DNA of 37,138 nucleotides from Paraburkholderia sp. C35 (GTDB lineage: Bacteria; Pseudomonadota; Gammaproteobacteria; Burkholderiales; Burkholderiaceae). This document shows positions 21,026 through 30,607 of this stretch, piece by piece; position 1 is the stretch's first letter; the number at the start of each line of letters is the position of its first letter. The stretch covers positions 1 to 37,138 of the forward strand of contig NZ_QBUY01000095.1 of NCBI RefSeq assembly GCF_003121405.1, given 5' to 3'. The notes beneath the pieces are model-generated. The model saw only the letters and a program-made list of their open reading frames with translations, was not told where the DNA came from and searched no databases. The position numbers and the translations under genes are program-made.

Positions 21026-23386
21026 ATGAGTAACGTTGAAAAAGTGGGTTCGGCGTCACCGGAGTTGCCTGAGGTTGCGCTATCACATAGCGACCTGAGT
21101 CGGGCAGCGAACGAAATCGCGAGAGCCAACCTTGCATTTCGCGAAGAGTTGAAGCGTGGCACACCAACAGCCGAGACCTATGAGAGATTGCGGATGCTCG
21201 CACCTGCGAGCGTTCAGACCGCCGATCTTCCCTATTGGGCTGGAAAAGTCCATGAAGCCAAACACGAGCTTGACCTGCGCGAGCGCGCACTGTCTGATTC
21301 AACTGCAGTCCAGCGCGGCATGCAGCCCTCCTCCGTGGCACTCGACGGCATCGCCGCTGCCGATTCGCAGCTTGCCCGCATAATTGGCGGTTATGAGTAC
21401 GGCGCCGTCCGACATGGATCAGCGCTCACATCAAGCGAAGCAGCGCTCGCCCGTGACCGCGATCTAGCCAATGAGTCACGCCCTCACATTACAGCCGCAC
21501 TCAAGACCTATGAGTCGGTGTATGCGCCCGTTCGTAGCTATGGACCACCGGATGCTGGTCTCACCGAACGGCTGGCAGCCTATCACGAAGCAACGACAGC
21601 CTACTATCGAATCCATGAGAGTGAACCGTTCGGTGCGGCCTTCAACAGTATGGCGTACGCCACTTGGGATCTGAGAGACGTTGCGCCGGCAGACGTGGGA
21701 GCCAATCTCGAACAGTGGGCGCACGATCTGATCGTGGAGCACGGGATCGGTCGCGAGGATGCGCTGGGTAACTTCTATCGCGCCGAGCGTGAAATGAATG
21801 AAATCGGACCTGTCGATATCGAGGGAGTCGCCGCCGAGGCCCGATACGAGCGGGCGCTCGCCGAAGTTCAGATGTATGCACCGGCGCATCTGCACACGCG
21901 GGACACGGTCGCGGAATGGGCGCAAACGGAGAGCGCTGCACATCTGGCCTCAACGCTCGACAAATATCACCAGGGAACCGCAACGCTCGATGACCTTCGT
22001 GCTTACGCGCCCGTTGACATGGATAGCCCGGAGAAAGTCACAGAGTGGGCTCAGCAAGCAGCAACCGAGATCCCGACTGGAGGACTTGCTGCCAGCGAAA
22101 CAGAGACGCTGGCACGGGGCGGCCCAGTAATGCATAAAGTCGCCGATCCCGTCGCGCTTGCCGAGGCGCTCGAGGATTACCGTGATGCCGCACTTAACTT
22201 CTCGAACGTGACCCCTCCGGAACTCGAGTACCCTGAATACGAAGCCGCCTACGAGAGGGCTCTCGCGCAGGTTCGCCCATTTGCACCAACCGGGCTCGAT
22301 ACCCCCGAAGCCATCGCCGGCTGGGCGAACGCTGCTGCGGCCGTCAACGTTGACAAGATAGATCTCCAACAGGTCGCTGCAGATTTGGCTCTTGGCGCGC
22401 CTGTGGCCATTGCCGACCGTGTGTCGCCGACCGATCTGGCAGACCTCATCGATACGCCGGTGAGCGCCGGTGCGCGAGAAGGCATGCTGCGCGGAGAGAT
22501 GCCGACTTCCACTGCTCGCCTGGAAGAGTTGCCTGCCGACACGACGTTGCCCCTCGGACCCGCAGCGATTGAGGCGCACGTCGGGCGCATTGAAGGATTA
22601 CTCGACGTTGCAAATGCCAGTGCGCCTGACAGCGTTGAGCATGCCAACGCCTTCCGCGAACTGGTCCATTTTTCGCCAGATAGCGTGTCCCGCGAGAACG
22701 TAATCGCGTGGGCCGAAGCAGTCAGTGATGCGGCCAACGTGTGCCGTGACATGCCGCCCGGGCCGGATCTCGATGCATTACGAACCGTTGGTGAGGTCCA
22801 GCTTATCGCCGTGCTTGGTGGTGAAAACTGGGAAACCATTGCCAGCCAGGCTGAACTGGCTAACGCTGAACGCGCCTCCGATATCGAAGCGAGTGCTGCC
22901 CGAGTGTTTGACGACGTTGCCAACTACATCGGTGCGCAAGTCGACCGTATCGAATTCGATTTTCAAGTACGCGTTGCCGCCTATATCGAAGCCGCCGGTC
23001 ATCTTGAGGCACTGGGCACCCAGCACGCTGGTCCTGCAGAGTATGCCGAAGCCCACCAGACTTTCGAGGCCGCCTCGGAAACACTGCGTGAACAGATCGC
23101 GTTTTATGCTCCGGACACGAATCTCGAGTCTGCAAGCGAACTGGATACATGGGCCAGCAACGTTTGGGCTCACGTCGGAGAGCTGGATCGGCAGTTCATT
23201 GCCGAGTTACACATAGCGCCACCAGGCGAGGATGGATTTGGCGAGCGGTTGGCCGCCCGTCTTGAGTCTGGCGAATCAGGCGCGCCGGGCACCGATGCCA
23301 AAGTAGAAAGCGAAGGACCTGGCAGCATCGAGAGCCTCAGCAAATCGTCGGGGTCACGTGAGGCACCGGGTCTTGGCATGGACTGA
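21026..23386 (+). CDS. Large repeat protein sharing a domain with the TraI C-terminus
   Basis: The product has 786 residues from ATG 21026 (GGGAAAG ahead), is acidic and helical, and has no signal peptide or membrane helix. About seven copies of a ~30-residue pattern occur, roughly Y-x-x-A-L-x-x-V-x-x-[YF]-A-P-x-x-[LV]-x-[ST]-x-x-x-[VI]-x-x-W-A (for example RALAEVQMYAPAHLHTRDTV, RALAQVRPFAPTGLDTPEAI). Residues ~543-599 align without gaps to TraI residues ~1122-1178; by hand I count 21 identities in 57, including WAEAV and a final GG. The protein therefore seems related to, or derived from, the TraI C-terminus. It may bind a common partner in the relaxosome. It is followed by a strong terminator and then the AAA+ ATPase. 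Confidence 0.75.
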   Translation: MSNVEKVGSASPELPEVALSHSDLSRAANEIARANLAFREELKRGTPTAETYERLRMLAPASVQTADLPYWAGKVHEAKHELDLRERALSDSTAVQRGMQPSSVALDGIAAADSQLARIIGGYEYGAVRHGSALTSSEAALARDRDLANESRPHITAALKTYESVYAPVRSYGPPDAGLTERLAAYHEATTAYYRIHESEPFGAAFNSMAYATWDLRDVAPADVGANLEQWAHDLIVEHGIGREDALGNFYRAEREMNEIGPVDIEGVAAEARYERALAEVQMYAPAHLHTRDTVAEWAQTESAAHLASTLDKYHQGTATLDDLRAYAPVDMDSPEKVTEWAQQAATEIPTGGLAASETETLARGGPVMHKVADPVALAEALEDYRDAALNFSNVTPPELEYPEYEAAYERALAQVRPFAPTGLDTPEAIAGWANAAAAVNVDKIDLQQVAADLALGAPVAIADRVSPTDLADLIDTPVSAGAREGMLRGEMPTSTARLEELPADTTLPLGPAAIEAHVGRIEGLLDVANASAPDSVEHANAFRELVHFSPDSVSRENVIAWAEAVSDAANVCRDMPPGPDLDALRTVGEVQLIAVLGGENWETIASQAELANAERASDIEASAARVFDDVANYIGAQVDRIEFDFQVRVAAYIEAAGHLEALGTQHAGPAEYAEAHQTFEAASETLREQIAFYAPDTNLESASELDTWASNVWAHVGELDRQFIAELHIAPPGEDGFGERLAARLESGESGAPGTDAKVESEGPGSIESLSKSSGSREAPGLGMD

Positions 23387-23467
23387 CGACTTGTGCCACG
23401 TATGCCACGTTGACGATCGCTGCCAGCAGTACGAGCGATTAATCCAGCGAACAGATTCGTGGCCTAC

Positions 23468-23503
23468 AAAGGGAGAGGGCCGCACGTGGCGGCCCTCCCC
23501 TTT
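23468..23503 (+). terminator. Rho-independent terminator after the repeat-protein gene
   Basis: A 15-base-pair stem with one bulged A (left arm AAAGGGAGAGGGCCGC, right arm GCGGCCCTCCCCTTT) encloses a 5-base loop. It begins 80 bases after the repeat-protein stop. The AAA/TTT ends of the stem provide a short U tail in either direction, so it may work both ways. Confidence 0.75.
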
Positions 23504-23603
23504 GCTACTGGCGCTCTACCCGAGCAGGGATAAGTAACGTCACTCTACAACATGCGAATGATCGGCATCAAGAGCTAAGCCGGTTGGCTAGTCTTAACGG
23601 CCG

Positions 23604-25625
23604 ATGAGGAATAACCCTTTCACACGCACGAGAACTGCCATGTCGTTCCTGCTTTCTATTTATCGCAATACCGCCATGTTGCGGATTATCGCCGTCCTCT
23701 GGTGGGTGTGCATCCTGGTAGGCAATGTGCGCGATCCCCACATCTCCGGCGATTTTGAGGCATCAGGCGCGCTGCTCATCGCGACGGTGATCGCGAGTGC
23801 GTCGGTCTGGTTCTGGAAGAATGATAGTCGGGTTTGCATCGAAGGCGCCTGCGCGATTCTTGCCGTGGGCGGTTTAGGTCTGGTGCTCGATCTCAATCTC
23901 CTTTCACTCCTGGGTCTGGTACTGATAGCGTTTGCCACCGGACTGATCCGCGCACACGTTGGTTTCGACAATCTCGGGAAGGTTTGGCTTGAGATGCTGA
24001 AGCCAAGTGAAACGGCAACGGCCGGATCTTCGGCCCGACCCGCCAACCCTTCGGCACCTGCTCAAGCTCCTGCAGCCAAAGAAGCGGACCGTTACGGCCA
24101 CATCGCCCGTCCCGCACGCTATACCTTCGCAGATATTGTCGGCATGGGTGAAACCAAACGCCGTCTGCGCGCAGCTGCGGCAGATATCCTCGCGGGAGGA
24201 AAGGACGTCCGGAACGGCATTTTGGCCTTTGGCGATCCCGGCAACGGCAAGTCTCTCCTGGCGGAAGCGATCGCCGGCGAACTCAAAGTCCCCTTTCTCT
24301 CGATCGCATTTGGTGATGTCGTCTCGAAATGGATCGGAGAGGCACCGCAAAACATCAAGGCCGTGTTCGACGCGGCCCGCGGACTGAAAAATGGAGGCGT
24401 GCTCTTTATCGATGAGGTCGATGCATTTCTAAAGTCCCGTGGGGCCGACGGTGTGGGAGCGCACTCTGGCGATCGCGATATGACCAACGTGATGCTGACC
24501 GAAATTGTCGCGCTCCGGGGCTCCAAGATCATACTGATTGCGGCCACGAATCTGCGGGATGATCTTGATGCCGCAGGCATTCGGGAAGGTCGCTTCGATT
24601 TCCAGATCGAGATTCCGCCACCCGATCTCGAGGCACGTGAGGCGTTGCTACGACGTGGAGTGTTGCAAAGCTTTGCTGATGTCGATGTCACGACGATCGC
24701 TAGCCTCGCGCGCCGCTGGGAGGGGTTCAGCGCCGCGCGCCTCACGGCGCTCGGCAAGCAATTAGCGGAAATGCGCCGTGACGGCTCGATCGGCGATGGT
24801 GATCCGTTCAATGTTGAAATCGGGATGCGCGCAATGCGACTGTTGCAAGGCCGCCGTGGCCGCCTGCCCGAGCGAGTAAAGCCTATTGACGCCATCGTCA
24901 TGCCGGCAGCCTCTCGAGACGCCCTCAAGCAACTCGCGTTTCGCCTTCAAAACGTCGAAGATCTTGAGAAGCTAAACTCGAATACGCCGACAGCCGTGAT
25001 TTTTTGGGGTCCACCAGGCACAGGCAAGACAGCTTCAGCGATGGCACTGGCCAAGGCGAGTGGTTATGCCTTCCTGCCGATCACAGGTGCCGAGATCATG
25101 GCCCGGCCGACTGCGTGGGATCAGATCGTGCGCGAAGCACGTGACATCAGGCCCTGCGTTCTCTTTATTGACGAAGCGGATGATGTGCTGCGCGATCGCA
25201 GGCAGTCTCATGTCGCGCCACTAACGAACAAGATTCTAAGCACGCTCGATGGGGGCACAGGCCGGACAGCAGATATTCTGTACGTGGCGGCGACCAATCA
25301 CTACGACATGCTTGATCCCGCCGTGGTGCGAGGTGGCCGCTTTGAATTCAAGGTTGCGTTTGATGTTCCGTCAATGCAGGATATGAGCATCTACGTCAAC
25401 CAGGCCCTGCTCCGTCATGCCGCGGCCGGCTACGTGATCCCTGAGCCGGTAATCGGACTGCTTCAGGCAAGTCTGACACGTCGTTCGATCGCCGACGCCG
25501 ATGCCATCGTCCAGACCATGATCGATCAGGCGGGTATGCGCAGGCTTCGTGAAGGAACCCTCGATGTGCGCGAAGAGGACGTGGAGGCCGCAGTCAACGC
25601 CTTGCGAGGAATGCACGAAAGATGA
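23604..25625 (+). CDS. Membrane-anchored tandem AAA+ ATPase
   Basis: The product has up to 673 residues; ATG 23640 is an equally possible start, and neither has a strong ribosome site. Residues ~26-115 contain about four hydrophobic helices. A Pro/Ala linker leads into two AAA+ domains. Domain 1 has FADIVGMGETKRRLRA, Walker A GDPGNGKS (210-217), Walker B VLFIDE (266-271), AATN (313-316) and REGRFD (328-333). Domain 2 has Walker A GPPGTGKT (469-476), Walker B VLFIDE (519-524), AATN and RGGRFE (576-581). Both sites look active. The layout recalls Cdc48/FtsH-like unfoldases, but there is no protease domain (no HEXXH). It may remodel membrane or relaxosome proteins. Its genetic partner may be the repeat protein upstream, but a terminator separates them. 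Confidence 0.85.
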   Translation: MRNNPFTRTRTAMSFLLSIYRNTAMLRIIAVLWWVCILVGNVRDPHISGDFEASGALLIATVIASASVWFWKNDSRVCIEGACAILAVGGLGLVLDLNLLSLLGLVLIAFATGLIRAHVGFDNLGKVWLEMLKPSETATAGSSARPANPSAPAQAPAAKEADRYGHIARPARYTFADIVGMGETKRRLRAAAADILAGGKDVRNGILAFGDPGNGKSLLAEAIAGELKVPFLSIAFGDVVSKWIGEAPQNIKAVFDAARGLKNGGVLFIDEVDAFLKSRGADGVGAHSGDRDMTNVMLTEIVALRGSKIILIAATNLRDDLDAAGIREGRFDFQIEIPPPDLEAREALLRRGVLQSFADVDVTTIASLARRWEGFSAARLTALGKQLAEMRRDGSIGDGDPFNVEIGMRAMRLLQGRRGRLPERVKPIDAIVMPAASRDALKQLAFRLQNVEDLEKLNSNTPTAVIFWGPPGTGKTASAMALAKASGYAFLPITGAEIMARPTAWDQIVREARDIRPCVLFIDEADDVLRDRRQSHVAPLTNKILSTLDGGTGRTADILYVAATNHYDMLDPAVVRGGRFEFKVAFDVPSMQDMSIYVNQALLRHAAAGYVIPEPVIGLLQASLTRRSIADADAIVQTMIDQAGMRRLREGTLDVREEDVEAAVNALRGMHER

Positions 25626-25711
25626 AGCCGCAGCAGGGCGCGATGCTCTTTCCTACAACTTACCCGACAGGTCGCGTTCTGCATTGATCACGGCATCAGG
25701 CTGGTTATCAA

Positions 25712-25737
25712 ATCTGCAGCGTTTTCCCGCTGCAGAT
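25712..25737. repeat. Inverted repeat between the ATPase gene and the next gene
   Basis: Perfect 10-base arms (ATCTGCAGCG and CGCTGCAGAT) flank TTTTCC. No poly-T follows on the plus strand. It may be a weak terminator after the ATPase gene or an operator for the following small membrane-protein and winged-helix genes. Confidence 0.5.
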
Positions 25738-25898
25738 GAACTGATTGGTGGAAGGTAGAAACTGTTTTTTCATCTCGCAAACCCTTATCCAGTAAGGCTG
25801 AAAGCAAAAATTTACAATGGAACGGCTGGAACGCTTTCTAGAACGCATTGAGATTTCGATATAAATTTCGATCAAACCTCGATTTGCGGAGCTACAGA

Positions 25899-26045
25899 AT
25901 GCAAACAATTCCACGACTGTTCGTCGAGTCGATCGCCCAGATGCAGGGCAATCCGGCCGCGCTAATCGCGCTGATTTCCATCGGCGCCTTTGCCCTGATC
26001 GGGCTTGCCCTCTATGTTGTGTTGGCCGCCATCAAACGGGGTTGA
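25899..26045 (+). CDS. 48-residue single-pass membrane protein
   Basis: ATG 25899 is chosen because GGAG lies 8 bases ahead. The product reads MQTIPRLFVESIAQMQGNPA followed by one helix (ALIALISIGAFALIGLALYV) and a basic end (KRG). It almost touches the next gene (2-base gap to ATG 26048), so the two are probably translated together. Function unknown. Confidence 0.6.
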   Translation: MQTIPRLFVESIAQMQGNPAALIALISIGAFALIGLALYVVLAAIKRG

Positions 26046-26047
26046 AC

Positions 26048-26788
26048 ATGGATGTGATCTGGGCAAAATTCCCGAGCGCATGGATTCGCTTTCCGAAGGC
26101 GAAGGCATGCCCGCTCACTACACTCTCATGGAGCGCACATCGCACTCAGGGCACAGCTGCGCTGGTGTTGCTGATCGCCCTTTCCATCAGGCTGAATCAG
26201 TCCCATCGCAAGGTGCCCTTGGAAAAGCAAACAGCTGCGGTTGCCGTCACATACGACGAGCTTCAGCGGCTAACCGGCTTCGCGCGCGCGACTATTGCGA
26301 AGGCGTTGATGCTGCTCGAGGGAATGGATGCGATCAGGATTTCCAAGGCAGGAAGAGCCAGCGTCTACGAACTACCCGAAGTCAGTGTCAACGGGCATTA
26401 TTGCCAGCTTCCGCAAGGCTATCTGCTTGACGGAAAGCAGGATGAACTGCGGCGTCTGGTCCGACTGCCGACCAACACACGCGCCTGTCTGAACGCCATG
26501 AAGCTCTATGTACTTTTTCTGGCATACCGGAACCACCGCATCGATACGACAGCGATCGGCTATGAGTCGATCATGACGCACACAGGAATGCGTCGGGCTG
26601 ACATTCCCGAGGCGTTTTCGCTGCTGGTTGCGCATGAGTTGGTGCGGGCATCGGACGAGTCCGACGAGCGTGATTACGACAAGAGCAAGCGCTACCGGGT
26701 ATTGGGTTTGGGCCGGGTTAACACGTCGGCCGATGGACGGGCCCGGTCAGTCATCGCAGACCGTTCCGTGACCCGGGCAGCCGGATAG
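26048..26788 (+). CDS. Winged-helix DNA-binding protein (replication/regulation type)
   Basis: The product has 246 residues. Two winged-helix-like regions are visible. The first (residues ~55-105) reads VPLEKQTAAVAVTYDELQRL, GFARATIAKALMLLEGMDAI and RISKAGRASVYELP. The second (~170-210) reads AIGYESIMTHTGMRRADIPE and AFSLLVAHELV. This arrangement occurs in plasmid replication proteins and in transfer regulators. It lacks clear Rep_3 motifs, so I prefer a regulator or accessory Rep protein. It is convergent with traI, whose stop lies 53 bases away. Confidence 0.6.
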   Translation: MDVIWAKFPSAWIRFPKAKACPLTTLSWSAHRTQGTAALVLLIALSIRLNQSHRKVPLEKQTAAVAVTYDELQRLTGFARATIAKALMLLEGMDAIRISKAGRASVYELPEVSVNGHYCQLPQGYLLDGKQDELRRLVRLPTNTRACLNAMKLYVLFLAYRNHRIDTTAIGYESIMTHTGMRRADIPEAFSLLVAHELVRASDESDERDYDKSKRYRVLGLGRVNTSADGRARSVIADRSVTRAAG

Positions 26789-26797
26789 GATTGGATC

Positions 26798-26827
26798 GGT
26801 CCGCACCAGTAGATCGACCAGCGGACC
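26798..26827. terminator. Possible bidirectional terminator between convergent genes
   Basis: GGTCCGC and GCGGACC (7-base perfect arms, 16-base loop) lie in the 52-base gap between the winged-helix gene and traI, which converge. The position suits a shared terminator, but there is no U run and the loop is long, so the call is tentative. Confidence 0.35.
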
Positions 26828-26840
26828 ACCCGGCTCTCTG

Positions 26841-29800
26841 CTAGTCCTCCAGTCCCGCTATCGCGGTGTCGCGGCTGGAGCGCTCATCGAGCTGATCGTC
26901 ATAGCCGCGGCCGAAGCTTTCAGCAAGGTCGTTGCCCGCGTCCAGGCTGTCGTGATCCGGCGCCATATCGCCAATCGTCGCCTGGACTTCAGCGGCGGCA
27001 TCATGCTCCCATAGCGCCCGCCCTGGCTCGCCCAGCCCTTCGGCATCGGCGATATCGGTGTGGGCGGTTCCACCGAACACACGCGTGAGCTGATCGACCG
27101 CAGCTTCGTTCAGATCGGCAAGTTCGGGGGTCGCAATTACCTCACGGGCGACCGCCGCCGCTTCTTGGACCGCTTCCGCCCACTCCTTCAGATCTGCCTC
27201 GTTGACCGAATTGGGCGCGACGTCGCGAAGCGCCGTCATACTCTCTTCGTAAATCTCGGATCCAGACAAATTCTCCTGTACGTTGGTAAGGTACATATCG
27301 ATCTGCTCAATGACCGTTTCGAGCTGCGACAGGACGATCTCCGGTGAAACCGTGTCCGCAGCGCCGGATACACCGGTCATCTCGTTCCCATAGCGGCCAC
27401 CCGCCTGAAGAGCTTTGCCCGTCATTGTGTAATCGCCCACGTTTTCCTTCTGCTGGCTGGTCTGCATTGCCGTCAGCGCGTGGGCTATCTTGTTCAGCTG
27501 GCTGCCCCGCTCGTAGGGTGCGTCCGGCGAGTCAAGGGCAAGTGGCGCATGTTTTTCCAGATAGGCGTAAACCGCATTGAAGTCCTTCAATGCCTCCGCG
27601 TCGAGGATCGGCGCCGCGCCCCCGGCGATACGAGCCTGCTCGAGATCTTTCGCAATATCCCTCCACAGCTGAGGGACGGGTGCCAAAGCGCCAATAGCGT
27701 TAAGCTCTTTCTCCGAAAAGACCCAACCTCCCGCGGCACGGGCACGGGACTCGGCGACGTAGGCATGTTCAGCGCTGAAGTTTCGCGTGCCCCACGCTAA
27801 AGTCTGCTCAGGCGAGATACCTTGGGACTTATCGATTGTCATCGCATAGCCATACCGCAATTCCTGCTCATCCGTCCGGAGAACTTGTTCCTGTCCGGTC
27901 CGGTCGACATGCACGACGATCTCAGCGCCGCGAATTTCCTTGACGGATAAGGTGTCGCCGTTGGCCAGCTTGGATCCGCCTTTACGGTTGTCGTTTTTCG
28001 TGATCATCAACCGGTCGCCAGTTGCGATCTCGATCTTTTGACCGCGCTTGTCCGTGAAATCTTTTCCGTCCACGAGTGCGCCACGCGCCTTAAGCTCGGT
28101 GCGCATGGCTGCGTTGACCAGGTCAGCCTGTTTGTTCTCTTTCGTCAGCATGAAAAACGGATCGCGTTTCCCTTGCAGGGCCAATGCGTCCTGACGGCGC
28201 AAGGCCTCACGCGCCATTGCAAGTGGAACGTCCTTCTCGTTCTTGACGATGAGCACTTCACCGCGCTTCAGGTGCCACTTGATCGCTTCGGCTGCGCTCA
28301 AGTTGCGCACCTGATCGACAGCCGCGCGATGTTCGAGGTCCCGTTGCCGGCTGATCTGCTTGAGTTCCGGAACCTTGCGGCCGATCGTCTGAAGGGACTC
28401 CATTGCGGCGCGAAACGGTGCACCCGCGCCAAAAGGCTGCGTCTGCTTGTGATCACCCACGACCGTCATCTTGGCACCGGACCGGTCGATCACGTTCAGC
28501 AGCTTGTCCATCTGCCGCGATGCCAGCCTGCCCGCTTCGTCCACTATCACCAGCGTTTTGCTGTTTAGCGTGATGCGGCCTTCACGGACTTCGGCCAGAA
28601 ACTTGTCCACCGACGCCGACGTAATGCCCGCATCGGTGCCGAGTTCTTTCCCGGCCTTGCTGAGCGGGCTTACACCATAGACCTGATAGCCGGCGGCCGT
28701 GTGAATGGCTGCGACCGCCCCCATGGTGGTCGACTTGCCGGTCCCCGCCCGGCCGATGACCACCGCGAAGGTATTGCGACTGACCTCCGACACCGTGCGC
28801 AACTGCTCGAGCTTCAATTGGAACGGCTTGTCCCCCGGCGCCTGGTTCGCCCGCTTGTCCGCATAAAATTGCGCGAGCGCGGCGTTGGCGATCTCGCGCT
28901 GGATAGGCTCATGGCGTGAATTCTTGACCATCGCCAGAATGCGCTGCTCGTTCTTTTGCTCAAGACGTAGCATGGCCGGAGTGGTCAATCGGTCAACCCG
29001 CACATGCTTGGTAATTCCCTTCTCGTGGATCTCCAGCATCCGGTGAAGCGGGATGCACATATCCACTGCGTCCTTCGCGATGGACAAGGCGGTTTCCGGG
29101 TCAGCAAGGCCAGTTGTCGCTATGAAAATCTCACGATAAATATCTTGTGACTTGAACACCGCGCGCTGCTCCGTAACCTGTTCCATCACGCGCGACGTCA
29201 GTTGAGCGCGGCCGCGGCCCGCTTCGGCATCCCGCTCTATCTGCCGCAGGCGCTGTGCATACTGAAACTCCTGTTTCCCTATCAGTTCGCGCGCCCGCTC
29301 TGGGAGATGAACGGTGTCATGAATCCGTTTGACAACAATATCGAAATCAGCCTTCAGTTCGGCACGGCGAAACTCCGCCCAGGACTGCTCGAACGACAGC
29401 ATTTCGCGTTGACCAACACCGACCTGCCCAAGTTCGAAGCCGTGCCCCCGGGCGAGATCGATGACACGCTGCTGGATCTCCTCGAAACGCGCCTCGGCCT
29501 TCGACAGGCGCGTATCGAGGTTAGCCATTTCCGCCGCCTTTCCTCCACTGACGTTCTTCTCATTCAACAGCGTCAAAATTTCTTCGCGCCGCGTAGATAG
29601 CTCCTCGATCAGCGCCTTTGGGACACCTCCGATCGTATAAGAAAGGCCGTCACGTTCGATCTCGAGTCCTGCCTTGCGTAGTTCCCATGCCATCGCTACG
29701 CGATACGCGGCGCCGGTCGCCATTTTCCAGTGGAACGCATCTGCGTATTCCATAGCGCGAACGTTCGGGCGACCGTTGCCGTCGACGGTTGCAGTAGCCC

Positions 29801-30605
29801 GCTTTGCTGCTTCACTGGCCCACTTCATCTGGGCGTAACTGACGTACGATGCCAGGTCATATCGGAGCGCGTACTGGGGATGCTTTTCGGCCCATGCCTG
29901 ATACGCAGATTCCGCCGAACTCACCATCTCGGGTGTCAGGCCGGCGAGGCCATCTTCCTTCATCATCCACGGCTCACCCAGAGGGCGGTCGGCCGGATTG
30001 AAGACACCAAGATTCATGACAAGTGCGTGCGAATGAATATTGACGTCAGGAGGCAGACCAGCTGCAAGGTTCGCCTGCGAGATACGGGATGAACCATGCT
30101 GGAAAATCGCCGTCGCAATCTGCGCGGGCACCTTGAATTGCCCCCCGGCCCCCAACCGTACGTGAGCGCCGTTCCGTTCGTATACGTCCAGTGCGAAGCG
30201 GACGCCGCTTAGCTGCGCCTGCTCGATGGCTTTCCATAACGTACCCGAGTCGCGGTTATCCATTGCCCAGAGAATGCTGACGGATTTAGGTGCTGAAAAA
30301 GTAAGGTCTAGCGCGGCGCGTCGGTCACGCGTTGCGGCATGTTCTTCAATCAGCATCTCGCCGGTTCGAGGATGGATGCCTCGCAACATCGCACCAAAAT
30401 CGTCACGACTCACCCGACCATGTAGATCAAAAAATGATTCCGCGGCTCCGCCATGCCACACAGCATCGAGCCATTCCTGCCCGTCACCTTTCTGGTTATA
30501 GTAAGCCTCAAGTTCGGCTGTACTCAGGGCCGAATGCTCGCGCCCATTCACGTGATATGCCTCGGCGCTTTCCGCTGTAATTTTCACCGACGAGATGGAT
30601 TCCAT
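26841..30605 (-). CDS. traI: MobF relaxase-helicase (TraI/TrwC family)
   Basis: The product has 1254 residues. The relaxase domain (~1-320) has the Tyr pair EAYYN (Y35, Y36), the motif LDLTFSAPKSVS (D100) and the metal-binding His triad (H170 in FQHG, H191 and H193 in NIHSHALVMNLG). The helicase domain has Walker A GRAGTGKS (618-625) and Walker B LVIVDEAG (685-692), typical of TrwC/TraI SF1B helicases. Residues ~1040-1254 are acidic; residues ~1122-1178 match the 786-residue repeat protein of this window. TraI nicks oriT, stays on the 5' end and unwinds the strand for transfer. It is last in an operon with two small genes, its ATG only 2 bases after the upstream stop. Confidence 0.95.
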   Translation of the reverse strand: MESISSVKITAESAEAYHVNGREHSALSTAELEAYYNQKGDGQEWLDAVWHGGAAESFFDLHGRVSRDDFGAMLRGIHPRTGEMLIEEHAATRDRRAALDLTFSAPKSVSILWAMDNRDSGTLWKAIEQAQLSGVRFALDVYERNGAHVRLGAGGQFKVPAQIATAIFQHGSSRISQANLAAGLPPDVNIHSHALVMNLGVFNPADRPLGEPWMMKEDGLAGLTPEMVSSAESAYQAWAEKHPQYALRYDLASYVSYAQMKWASEAAKRATATVDGNGRPNVRAMEYADAFHWKMATGAAYRVAMAWELRKAGLEIERDGLSYTIGGVPKALIEELSTRREEILTLLNEKNVSGGKAAEMANLDTRLSKAEARFEEIQQRVIDLARGHGFELGQVGVGQREMLSFEQSWAEFRRAELKADFDIVVKRIHDTVHLPERARELIGKQEFQYAQRLRQIERDAEAGRGRAQLTSRVMEQVTEQRAVFKSQDIYREIFIATTGLADPETALSIAKDAVDMCIPLHRMLEIHEKGITKHVRVDRLTTPAMLRLEQKNEQRILAMVKNSRHEPIQREIANAALAQFYADKRANQAPGDKPFQLKLEQLRTVSEVSRNTFAVVIGRAGTGKSTTMGAVAAIHTAAGYQVYGVSPLSKAGKELGTDAGITSASVDKFLAEVREGRITLNSKTLVIVDEAGRLASRQMDKLLNVIDRSGAKMTVVGDHKQTQPFGAGAPFRAAMESLQTIGRKVPELKQISRQRDLEHRAAVDQVRNLSAAEAIKWHLKRGEVLIVKNEKDVPLAMAREALRRQDALALQGKRDPFFMLTKENKQADLVNAAMRTELKARGALVDGKDFTDKRGQKIEIATGDRLMITKNDNRKGGSKLANGDTLSVKEIRGAEIVVHVDRTGQEQVLRTDEQELRYGYAMTIDKSQGISPEQTLAWGTRNFSAEHAYVAESRARAAGGWVFSEKELNAIGALAPVPQLWRDIAKDLEQARIAGGAAPILDAEALKDFNAVYAYLEKHAPLALDSPDAPYERGSQLNKIAHALTAMQTSQQKENVGDYTMTGKALQAGGRYGNEMTGVSGAADTVSPEIVLSQLETVIEQIDMYLTNVQENLSGSEIYEESMTALRDVAPNSVNEADLKEWAEAVQEAAAVAREVIATPELADLNEAAVDQLTRVFGGTAHTDIADAEGLGEPGRALWEHDAAAEVQATIGDMAPDHDSLDAGNDLAESFGRGYDDQLDERSSRDTAIAGLED

Positions 30606-30607
30606 CG

